Shown here: in pieces, positions 55,076 to 64,000 of the stretch
Layout of the letters: every line of letters starts with the position of its first letter
How positions within the stretch are numbered: position 1 is the stretch's first letter
Program-made: the position numbers and the translations under genes
Assembly (NCBI GenBank): GCA_964017125.1
Contig: OZ024909.1
Coordinates: 53,304,914 to 53,368,913 of the forward strand
Source of the DNA: Flabesymbios commensalis
Lineage: Eukaryota > Annelida > Polychaeta > Terebellida > Flabelligeridae
Reading direction: 5' to 3'
DNA length: 64,000 nt
Notes under the pieces: generated by a model
What the model was told of the DNA's origin: nothing
Seen by the model: the letters and a program-made list of their open reading frames with translations, nothing else
Databases searched by the model: none

Positions 55076-55628
55076 CTGTAACGTAATCCATTATTAAATA
55101 TCAGATTAGCCAACCAACCAGCCAGCCAGAATACTCTGTAAAGTAATCCATAATTAAATGTCAGACTAGCCAACCAACCAGCCAGCCATAATACTCTGTA
55201 AAGTGAGCAATAATCAAATGTCAGATTAGCCAACCAACGAGCCAGCCATACTACTCTGTAAAGTAAGCCATAATTTAATGTCAGACTAGCCAACCAACCA
55301 GCCAGCCATAATACTCTGTAAAGTAATCCATAATTAAATGTCAGACTAGCCAACCAACCAGCCAGCCAAAATACTCTGTAAAGTAAGCCATATTTAAATG
55401 TCAGACTAGCCAACCAACCAACCAGCCATAATACTCTGTAAAGTAAGCCATAATTAAATGTCAGATTCGCCAACCAACGAGCCAGTCATACTACTCTGTA
55501 AAGTAAGCCATAATTAAATGGCAGACTAGCCAACCAACCAGCCAACCATCATACTCTGTAAAGTAATCCGTAATTAAATGTCAGACTAGCCAACCAGCCA
55601 GCCAGCAATAATACTCTGTAAAGTAAGC
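55076..55628. repeat. 60-bp minisatellite derived from the exon 12 acceptor edge
   Basis: At least nine units of exactly 60 bp. Minus strand of each: TTTACAGAGTATTATGGCTG, GCTGGTTGGTTGGCTAGTCT, GACATTTAATTATGG. Codon by codon LAGWLASLTF in the unit matches [10 protein letters not shown] of exon 12, and TTTACAG|AG copies its acceptor. The 135-codon minus frame 55473-55066 is this array. Confidence 0.9.
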
Positions 55629-55828
55629 NNNNNNNNNNNNNNNNNNNNNNNNNNNNNNNNNNNNNNNNNNNNNNNNNNNNNNNNNNNNNNNNNNNNNNNN
55701 NNNNNNNNNNNNNNNNNNNNNNNNNNNNNNNNNNNNNNNNNNNNNNNNNNNNNNNNNNNNNNNNNNNNNNNNNNNNNNNNNNNNNNNNNNNNNNNNNNNN
55801 NNNNNNNNNNNNNNNNNNNNNNNNNNNN
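55629..55828. other. Assembly gap (200 N)
   Basis: Exactly 200 N, a common placeholder for unknown size. It starts inside the 60-bp array, so the array probably caused the gap and may be much longer than seen. Confidence 0.98.
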
Positions 55829-55833
55829 CAACA

Positions 55834-55834
55834 T
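55834..55834 (-). pseudogene. SLC5 copy B, exon 10 acceptor at the gap edge
   Basis: TTGCAG followed by ATGTTG at 55840-55829 matches the exon 10 acceptor of copy A. The rest of exon 10 and all of exon 11 must lie in the gap, if present. Confidence 0.7.
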
Positions 55835-56479
55835 CTGCAAATAAATGAAGCATACGAACTACAATGATCAAGACTCCAAAGTGCTAGGTTGCTAAGATTA
55901 GTAATTGCTATGTACTCACTGATACAAGAGGCTGTAAAATAATGTATATCTTGTATTCGTTTTTAATAATTACCTTTTGTTATGGTGTATGTGTTGAGCT
56001 TTTAGTATTTTGCTGCATTTATTTCTACAAGCTTTATTTTGTCAATTGCAGTGGACATTATAGATACTGTTTGCTCCCGGTTTCATGAACTCTTTGATGG
56101 TATTTGAGAGTGTGTATACGCAAGGCTGCAGTTTATGAGTTACGATAGCCGTATATTGGAGTACGTCATCCCGTAAACAAGGTTGTGCATAGCATGTTTT
56201 TTTTATAAAACACATGCAAGATTTGCCATCGATTATTGTGGTGCAATTTAAGTGCGGTGTTGTACTCGACCCCCCCCCCCCCCCTTGATAAAAATGTATT
56301 TTTTCATGACCTGGATGGGCGCATGTACCGCCATACTAATAACCCTCAATCATTTGAATATTAAAACAAATATTGGACAGAAATTGTTGTGATGATACCT
56401 GACTGGCTATAATGCGCGTAGGTGTGCATGTAGCTGATGAGAGTGATCGTTCGCTTTTCGAAATTGAAAGTAAAAGGCG

Positions 56480-58281
56480 ATGGGCTACAACCACCCTACA
56501 AGCTAGTTAACATGGTCAATGGAAACGATTTAATAAAACATAACTAGTGGCCATATCTACATTTGAGTTATGTTTTCTGAACCCACATGTGTATTTTCAT
56601 CTGGGTGCTATTTTTAGATTTGTACATGGCAGATATTTTCAAATGCGAGAATATCGCAGCCTTTTTATGAAAATGTGTGTATTTAGCATGGACTGAAATA
56701 TAAAACATTGAACATTGCTCGACATTAAAATTGCTCGAGTTAAAATTATTTTTCCAGTTTGTTTTTACATAATTTAGGTATGCTGAATTTGAATATGTCG
56801 GTTAACATACTATCTTTGGTGTCATTCATCTTTAAATAAGCAAAATAAAAAATGACCGCCCAAATCACATCTGTTCTATATTTTTGTTACATATTATAGC
56901 ACGAGTTCTGGTTTCTGCATGATTTAAAATAATACATTTATGTCTCGTGTTTTTGATCAAAATGACCTATATTTAACCTTCAAGTTCAAAATGGTTACCG
57001 CCGACACACAAATAAGAGCTGTTGTTATGCACGTGAACTATGATATCATGAACAACATTTGTTTAATGGAAAACTAAAAAGTAGACTACGTAATACCACT
57101 GAATACGGCAGAACAGGTTGCAAGGCATTCGAAACTGTACTTAATCACAGTATATTCCAATACGCTTTGATGTGCTTAGTATTTAAAATTACGTCATTAT
57201 TTTAATAGTAAAAATGCAAAATGTCGTCCATCTTGTATTTTACAATAAAATATAGGTCAGATGATGAAAAATAAACATCAGAATTTTTTACCGGCCCCCA
57301 AGTCAGACAAAATAAACAAATTGAGCAATTTCGAGCCACAAATAAAAACAAAATGTTCAACTTTCATTTTGATAGTCATTTTGTTTTTCTTGTTCATATG
57401 AAGGTGAATTTCGCGGCCATTTTAGATTTTTTCATTTCAAATTACTCATCAGTAACTGTTATTTCTAGTTCACTAAGTTAACACGAATAAATCATAATAT
57501 CGTCAACAATTTTAGCGGTATACTTAAAGTTACAGTAAATATATAAAAAAACGACGGAAATCTTGTATTTGAAGGTCAAATAAAGGTTATTTCTTTCCAA
57601 AGAGACTAGAAAAACATATATAATAAAAACCTTGCAGAAACCATGAATTGTACTTTCATGTGCAAGAAAATACGGGGGTTTCTATTTATTTTGGCAGCCA
57701 TTTTGTTTTTTTTTAATTTGAAGGCGAAGGTCACCAAATATAGAATGTTATCCGACAGATTCGAATACAGCACACAAAAAATTATGTAAAAACAACCGGA
57801 TACAAAAATTATACACACAATTTCCGATAAAAAAAATCATGTTTCAGATTTCAGCCCATGCTAAATACACATATTTTCATGTGAGGCTTCAATATTTGTT
57901 AATTAAAAAAAATTAGAACATTTATAAACATAAATACTCTTCTTAAATCGTTTTCTTTCACCATGTTGAATCGTTTGTTTTGTTGTTCATTTTGATTATT
58001 TTATAATAAAAAACATGCTTGAGCGTATATGGAGAGACAAGTACTAATTCTACTGCAATGTGGTATATTGCATGTATAGATTAGTAAAATAGAATAGTAA
58101 CGAAAGACGTTTGCGTAACCCTACCCCCTGATTTTAGACAGGTTTGGGGGTACCCCCTATACGGGGGCAAAATTTAAAGTTCATCCCTAGTTTTTTCTGT
58201 TAACATCTCCTTTCATGTTTTAGACGTATCAAGGTTTCAAAAAAGTTGGTGTGGGTGAGATGTAGGGTGGTTGTAACCCAT
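56480..58281. mobile_element. 1.8-kb non-autonomous DNA transposon, probably only in arm B
   Basis: Terminal inverted repeats ATGGGCTACAACCACCCTAC and complement of GTAGGGTGGTTGTAACCCAT. Inner inverted pairs at about 56663-56700 and 57846-57890 (GTATTTAGCATGG and CCATGCTAAATAC). No long frame. Target duplication unclear. Arm A has no counterpart between 12400 and 12590. Confidence 0.75.
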
Positions 58282-58317
58282 GTCCTATAACACCTGTCCA
58301 GCTAGTGCTAGTATATG

Positions 58318-58482
58318 TAGATTCGAGCCTTGGCGAGGTTTCCAAGATAAACTGATATTTTACGAGTGAGCCGAGAATAATTTGTTTTCCTTTAAAACCT
58401 TTATACTGAGAGTAGGTGATGAGCCCACAAGCTTCAGTGTGACAGGCGGAAGTGTTAACTACTACACCAGAGACCCGCACTG
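58318..58482 (-). mobile_element. tRNA-headed SINE, orthologue of 12590-12780
   Basis: Same head (TAGTGTAGTAGTTAACAC, GTGGGCTCATCACC) and shortened body. Confidence 0.7.
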
Positions 58483-58518
58483 ACTGTGTGGCCATGTAAA
58501 TATCTGAACTAGTGTAGT

Positions 58519-58622
58519 CCCAGTAATGTTGGTTTATTGTTGGGTCACTGTCTTCGACGCTGAACCAACAATATCAACGTTGTACCAGCATTGGTACAAT
58601 GTTTTGTGTGTGGGTGGTTACA
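58519..58622. mobile_element. Palindromic MITE, orthologue of 12829-12955
   Basis: Shares CAATATCAACGTTGTACCAG and TTGGTACAATGTTTTGTGTG; the left terminal repeat is mostly gone. Confidence 0.65.
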
Positions 58623-59089
58623 CAAACTGAATGAAGGCTGTTGATTGATAATTTACCACCACGTGACGACGGTCTGCGACCTTGAGAAGCCTTAGCCTTG
58701 CCCTAGGGAAGATGCGAAATGACTATATTGGAAAATCCTAATGTCATCCCCAGATTAAATCAAGTGTTTACCCCGTACTTTCCGGTATATGTTTCATTAT
58801 TATATCCTCATCTGGAATGCCAAACCTCGTTTCATCAGCGGCCAATTACTTCTTGAAGCATGTTTTGTGTTCGATTCAGCTTTGTCCACTGATTTTATTA
58901 AATTTCCACTAGCTAACGTTAAGCACACACGGTTCGTCTGGGGATTTGTCTAAATACCAGTGGTCATGGTCACTGATACCGGTGGTCACTCTGGTTGGCG
59001 ATCATAATTAGGTATTGAATGTCACTTCCCAACGTTAAAGGCCCATACCCAGGTTAAAAAATTTCAAAGTTTAAACTTGTGTTATATAG

Positions 59090-59700
59090 GCTTATATCAT
59101 CGCAAATCTATATTTTCCACCCTCCATTTGAAAGAGATATGTACCCGATAAGCTGATAAGTGTGTATTTCGGTTCAAACAACCATCTCTTTATAATAATG
59201 GCTTTGACCAAGCCGCTGAGAGTCTAGATGAAGGGTCAGATGTTGATTTTTTTTTCTTTGAAAGGATTAACACTTGGGAAAATCTTTGCCTTTTTGTCAC
59301 TACACCAGCCACGAACATCCCATGAATATTACCTGTGTATTTTGGCGATGTTAAGGATGTCCCGCAAAGACGTAAGCCATGTCAATTGGCCGAGATTAGA
59401 AGTGTAGATCCTTCGTGTTTGTAAATGTTAGACCCATAGGGAAAGCGCCGTTAAGCTGTGGTTTTCCGATGACATGACATAGTAAATTATAAAAAAAAAA
59501 CATATTTAGAAGAAAATTATCAAATCGTTGATTCGATAACACATTCCTGTCAAACAATTGAAACATGGCGACCTCATTAAAAAATGGGTGGATCTAAAAG
59601 ACAAAAATGTAATGACCGACATTTAGTCATAATTCGAAGCCTGATTACGTTGCCAACGGATGTTTCTAAAAGTTATAATCTATCGCTATGTTGCCTTCAC
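59090..59700. other. Sequence unique to arm B next to broken exon 9
   Basis: No counterpart found in arm A between exons 9 and 10. No gene recognised. Its left join to exon 9 is the deletion or insertion breakpoint. Confidence 0.45.
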
Positions 59701-59824
59701 TCATTCAAACACATATAATGCCAGGCGTTCATGTTTGCACAGTACCCCAGAGAGATAGCTGTTTTCCATTACAATATCCTCCCAAAGTAACACCGAACAA
59801 GAGTTGATGGCTGTTGATAAATTA
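59701..59824 (-). pseudogene. SLC5 copy B, exon 9, 3' end lost
   Basis: Identical frame to copy A through [20 protein letters not shown] and LCKHERLA. Homology then stops at about 59720, where a breakpoint removes LASS and the GTAGGT donor. The frame continues LYVFE and stops. Confidence 0.85.
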
Positions 59825-61245
59825 CTGAAAAAAATAAATAAATGTAGGCCTATTTCATCGCATAAACAGCGTTTGCTGACATAATCATTGTTAGCCTATT
59901 GGATAGCTGAGTTGAGTGGGGTCAAGTATAGTAGACCTACTACTCTACTAATCTCAGATAAATCACAGATGTCATTTAGCCACCCCACGTTATAGTAAAA
60001 GAGGGAGTAGAGTACTTTACCATGTTTACTGCCCTGCATAACCTAAAGCAAGAACCCATGGTCATGCACAAGAAAATGAATCAATTTATGAAAATTATGA
60101 ATTATATTATATGCATGTAGAGTGTATGATTTTGGTTATCGGCTGTCACATAGCTATAATGGTATAAATATACTATTGATTGTCGTACTTTTATTTTGAA
60201 AATTTAATTTGATTTTAGCATAATATTCAACATGCATAATTTTAATGTAAATATTTCTTGTATATATTGGACAAATACCTTTCTGAAATAAAATCTACAT
60301 TAAGTACATTTTTTTCCGGCTACACATGCAGAAATAAGAAAAATGTGGAGGGGAGGGTACCTTATACAGCATTATTTTTATCGAGTTGCCATTCAAAAGG
60401 GTTTCCGGTGACGTCACTGAGTTTCACAGAATAGGCCATTTCGCTCCGAATCTGCATTTCTTCGAATGCAAAATTACATAAATCTAAATATCCACAGTAG
60501 ACTTGATCACTCTAACTCGATCTTCATGATAGTTTATAGCTCATTTTAGCTCATTATAAACCATTTCGAACAAAATGGTGCTCGGCGAATTAAGCCGGAT
60601 TAGTCTCGGATAATTTTAAAAAATCTTCTTACATTTTTTAACCTAACAGGCTTTTTAGCAAGCATCTGTGAAACATACATGTACACAGACGTAGGGCCCG
60701 GGCCCTGCGTGCTCTTATATTCGAACATGAAAAATGTTCTTGGCAAAATTATTTGACCATGGATTTTTTTTATTTAGCGCAAATGATAGATAGGCTTCGT
60801 GAATACATTATCACGGTATACATAAAATATATTTCCACATATTGTACAGGGCCACCCTTTGTCACCCATTTAGTATCTGTCTTTGTGGTGATTTTTAAAA
60901 TCGATTTTGCAAAGTTTGTTTAAATGAGTGTGATAAGATTTAAAAAATGAACAAGGGTAATTCCGCCGTGGACCAGCTAAAGTTTCATCAAATCTTTATA
61001 TTTTGCGCGTGTATACGGTACGTTTTTTCAATACCTACATACCTAATTAGGTATAACGCATCCATATAACGCATGTACCTTATTAGTAAATAATGACCAA
61101 ATGTAAAATTATGTCGGTGAAATGAATAAGAAATGACTAAGCTGTTGAATGAACGATGAAGCGAGGACGTCGAAATGCGAGACATCAGAAAAGTGAATAT
61201 CCATCACATCTCAAAAATAATTACTTCGGTTCATTTGAATCTTAC

Positions 61246-61331
61246 CTCAGAGCGCCACAAGTTAAACACGCGGCAAATAGGCCAGTGATACCTTGGAACA
61301 TCATAGATATTTGTGTAAAATATGCAAAAAG
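61246..61331 (-). pseudogene. SLC5 copy B, exon 8
   Basis: 86 bases, open: [20 protein letters not shown] then ACLTCGAL. Acceptor TTGTTTCAG and donor CTGAG|GTAAG kept. Confidence 0.88.
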
Positions 61332-61640
61332 CTGAAACAAGAAAATAAATAGAAATAAGAGAAAAAGTAAAAATTCAAACATAACGAAACAACCGTGATA
61401 AGTATAAGGGGAACAATTATTCCGTATCGCATAGCTAAATTTTCTGTAATGCTGGCCATTTGCAGTAAAACAATTGTACATCAAGGATAAGGATGAGATT
61501 GGAAACAGAGCTTGAAAATGAAAGTTGCTAAGCAATGAAATTGCGACCATTTTTTTTACATCGTTATAGCTGTAAATTCGAAATAATCTATTGATAGGGT
61601 GTTTTAACATCTTAGGCATAATTATTTGGCACTTAATGTT

Positions 61641-61671
61641 CTATGCTAGAATATATTACATTCTAGCATAG
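61641..61671. repeat. Hairpin, 12-bp arms
   Basis: CTATGCTAGAAT and ATTCTAGCATAG around a seven-base loop in intron 8 of copy B. Confidence 0.75.
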
Positions 61672-62066
61672 TAGGCGTACATTAAATGCCGTCAACTAAA
61701 GCGACATATGTTATGAGCATTGCTACGTATTTAACTAATTAATTTTTGCCCGTGGTTGAATTTATGGTTACCATCGTCTACAGCCCCGAGTATTATCGTT
61801 AATAGTAGCAAGTATTTAGAGTCAATAGAAGTTATGCATCCTTGAGAAAAGCCTTAATATATGCAGAATATACATGTATACATAAACAGCCACAATATAT
61901 ATACATATACAACCAATATACGTCAGTGAACATTTTTGTCAACTTGGTAGAGTGTTATTTTGGCATAATTCCCTCTTTATTATGCACAGAGAGATCAACA
62001 TATCCCGTAGACATTTACAGCCCTGAAGTCATTGAAGCTATGATGTTTGTGCATTTTATCACTTAC

Positions 62067-62843
62067 CTCGTTGGGGTTGTTTATTGTCCCCTGGCTGAAC
62101 GGGTCACAGCCAACACGTACAAAATATGAGAAAATGATCATCCCGCAGAAACCCAATATGACATTGGTGAAAACAAGGCTGAACGCCTTAACGATGGGTT
62201 AAAACAATAGTGTGCTAAGTGACATTTTTGGCCTTTAGAATAATAACCAGCCAAGTCACCTATAATATGTATAAAGTTTGAATTTATTCCAAATTCAGAT
62301 GAAAACGACAGATCAAGTCGACTTAGCACATTGTTATTCTCGTGAAAAGGAGCACATATCAGCATAATATCTGTCCAACACATGACCGATTCGACTTGAT
62401 ACATTGTTATTCCGGTGTTATGTGCTAATGGGCTCTGTTTCTGGGACAAAAACGGTACAAGTGCACTTAGCGCATTCTTATTCTGAGACTTGTAGAGACA
62501 ACACAGGGGAAATGCCTGGACTTAGTTCATTGTTGATCTAAGAACAATCTCTGCATATTCTGTGTTCCTGGATTAACAATGCGCTAAGTCAACTTGGTGT
62601 CTTCTTGATCACAATTTTGCTTCTGTAAATCACTTTTGCAGGTAAAAAAATACTTCAAGTGATAACTTCACTTGATCTACTGTCAAATTCCAATCGCTGT
62701 GTGTTTCATCATTATAAGTCCAAGTCTACATGCTGATAAGTGGATTTAGCAGACTGTAGTTATAAGCAATAAGATAAACACAATTTCTCTGTCAAGTCGA
62801 CTTGACCCACTATTGTTTTATACCATCGTTATTAATAGTACAG
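62067..62843 (-). pseudogene. SLC5 copy B, exon 7, interrupted
   Basis: Exon pieces 62843-62830 and 62190-62067 flank the transposon 62191-62829. The left piece still encodes KAFSLVFTNVILGFCG and the CDPFSQGT loop with the normal donor. Skipping the 136-base exon would shift the frame. Confidence 0.85.
62191..62829. mobile_element. 639-bp TA-flanked DNA transposon inside exon 7 of copy B
   Basis: Inverted ends of about 22 bp: ACGATGGGTTAAAACAATAG and, from the other side, ACGATGGTATAAAACAATAG. TA lies on both sides (62189-62190, 62830-62831), and arm A (18790-18800) has the uninterrupted exon. Inside are several palindromic TCAAGTCGACTTGA-like motifs and repeated CTTAGCACATTGTTATTCT blocks. 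No transposase frame. TA suggests a Tc1/mariner-type source. Confidence 0.85.
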
Positions 62844-63756
62844 CTGAAACACAGATCATTGTAGATTCTAAGTCAGTGTCCTCTATATGAATGAGGTCGA
62901 CAAGTCAGCAGGCTGATATTACGTCAATATGGTTAACATGGTCAGCAAAACAGAGATCACTTTATTGAGAAGATTTGACTTCCAGACGGGGCCTGATATA
63001 CCTCATGCATATATAACTGTGTATTACATTGGTGTCTCATGTGAGCACTAAAAGTAGCTTATTCTAAATAATTGAAGCCATTCGAATCCTAATTAACTGC
63101 CCTAAATAGTTCAAAAATTCCATGGTAAACTGACTAATCATATACGTTATATATATATATATTAAGCTGGTTGTTCACATACACAAATACTTTGCAGAGT
63201 GTGCTCGTCGGTTCATAATTTAGCTTCCAAAAGAATGTGGGGCAAAACTGAGGCAGAACAACTTCCTTCAGTTGTTAACTTCAGACTTAAACACTTACTG
63301 CACCTATTTATAAAAGGGTTACCAAGTTAGCTGAACACTGATTAAACTTCTCAAGCAGTGCTGCCTGCTCCTGTGTGGACACTGCTAGCCTTCGTCTGTC
63401 GCGTGGATAATAATGTGGCAGTCAAAAACCAGGTCAGTGAGAATTCCCCTTCTACTAAAACCATGGGGGAGTTTCAGAATTTTATAATGCAACCAAAACT
63501 GGTAGCTGAGTGGATCTGGCAATCTGCCAACACTTGGAGTTGGCACGCTACCATTATCCACAGGCTCCACTAAAGACTACAGTGTATGAATAATGAATGG
63601 GAGAGATGGTGTCCAGGGTAAATTAGCCGATGAAAAGAAAAGTTCACTTGACAACATTTCAAATCCATGTTATAATATTATTACAGTAAATATTATAATA
63701 GTAAAACAGAAGGGAAACAATTTGAGGGGCATGTTATCTTTGTGTGTTTTGTCCTC

Positions 63757-63856
63757 AATGTAGGCCAATGTTTATGATTCAATGTTGGCCCATCGTCACT
63801 GCCTCTGACGCAACATTAAATAAACATTGATTCATTATCTGGTATTTGCTGGTATG
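63757..63856. mobile_element. Partial palindromic MITE, orthologue of 19838-19917
   Basis: CAATGTTTATGATTCAATGT, ACATTAAATAAACATTGATT and a terminal TATTTGCTGG. Confidence 0.5.
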
Positions 63857-63884
63857 AATGGTCAGTCTGCTCGTTTTTACTTAC

Positions 63885-64000
63885 TGTCTAGCATCTGTCT
63901 CTGTGGCCAGGGTTCTATATCGCTGAGTGCATGGCTGTAATACTTGACTGACGCAATGCATAGGTACCGCCAGGAGCGCCAGTGGTATGGACCTCTTGCT
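63885..64000 (-). pseudogene. SLC5 copy B, exon 6 (partial)
   Basis: [20 protein letters not shown] then [18 protein letters not shown], donor CA|GTAAGT at 63884. Clean here; differs from copy A at a few residues. The acceptor lies outside the window. Confidence 0.85.

Larger units (their letters stand above)
43925..64000. other. Arm B of the tandem segmental duplication
   Basis: Counterpart of about 4140-20090. Insertions absent from arm A: 44040-45352, 45455-45615, 48395-48705, 49336-53160, probably 56480-58281, and 62191-62829. Continues beyond the right edge. Confidence 0.85.
53978..64000 (-). pseudogene. SLC5-family symporter, copy B (partial, broken)
   Basis: Tandem paralogue of 9595-37430. 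Visible exons, right to left: 6 (from beyond the edge to 63885), 7 (62843-62067, split), 8 (61331-61246), 9 (59824 to about 59720), 10 (first base 55834), 12 (55075-54942), 13 (54764-54660), 14 (54116-53978). Exons 6, 8, 12, 13 and 14 are open and very close to copy A. A 639-bp transposon in exon 7 brings a stop at 62812-62810, and exon 9 lacks its donor and reaches a stop at 59703-59701. Exons 10 and 11 fall in the assembly gap. Most likely a non-functional copy. Transcription could persist, and an assembly of mixed haplotypes is the alternative. Confidence 0.75.

Noticed and set aside
55066-55473. 135-codon membrane-like repeat protein
   Set aside because: It is the 60-bp array; no start, signal or splice support for a separate gene, and decoy acceptors enter in the wrong phase.

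Overview
This is AT-rich DNA from an animal nuclear genome. Short coding exons lie far apart between GT and AG splice sites. Around them are CR1/L2-type LINE remains, tRNA-derived SINEs, many small DNA transposons with TTAA, TA or TTA target duplications, and tandem arrays. A marine invertebrate is likely, but I cannot name the species. There are no operons, rRNA genes, convincing tRNA genes or CRISPR arrays.

The only host gene family I can support is a sodium/solute symporter of the SLC5 family, closest by eye to the sodium-coupled monocarboxylate transporters (SLC5A8-like). All copies are on the minus strand. Copy A runs from 37430 down to 9595. I joined it from 14 coding exons whose splice phases all agree, giving about 590 residues. 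Copy B enters from the right edge in its exon 6 and runs down to 53978. It is broken: a 639-bp TA-flanked transposon sits in exon 7, exon 9 has lost its splice donor, and exons 10 and 11 fall in a 200-base assembly gap (55629-55828).

A and B are the two arms of a direct tandem duplication with a period of about 40-44 kb. Left flanks (about 4140-9600 and 43925-54000), exons and introns all align. The duplication works as a natural experiment: where one arm carries an insertion, the other often shows the empty site. After the duplication, B gained a 3.8-kb LINE with an open ORF2 (49336-53160), a dimeric SINE (48395-48705), a TTAA MITE (45455-45615), probably a 1.8-kb DNA transposon (56480-58281) and the exon-7 transposon. 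A gained another copy of the same TTAA MITE in an intron (18259-18419).

Layout: 1-1440, 29-bp satellite; 1.4-9.6 kb, transposon debris; 9.6-37.4 kb, gene A with introns full of minisatellites, MITEs and LINE and Penelope-like fragments; 37.4-42.9 kb, 5' flank of gene A with minisatellites and a LINE fragment; 42.9-43.6 kb, the same satellite again; 43.9-54 kb, second left arm with the intact LINE; 54-64 kb, gene B remnant.

The most unusual signals are two minisatellites built from splice-acceptor edges of this gene. One lies at exon 12 (at least nine 60-bp units in B, two or three decayed units in A) and one at exon 2 (63-bp units). They place rows of decoy acceptors just upstream of the true exon.
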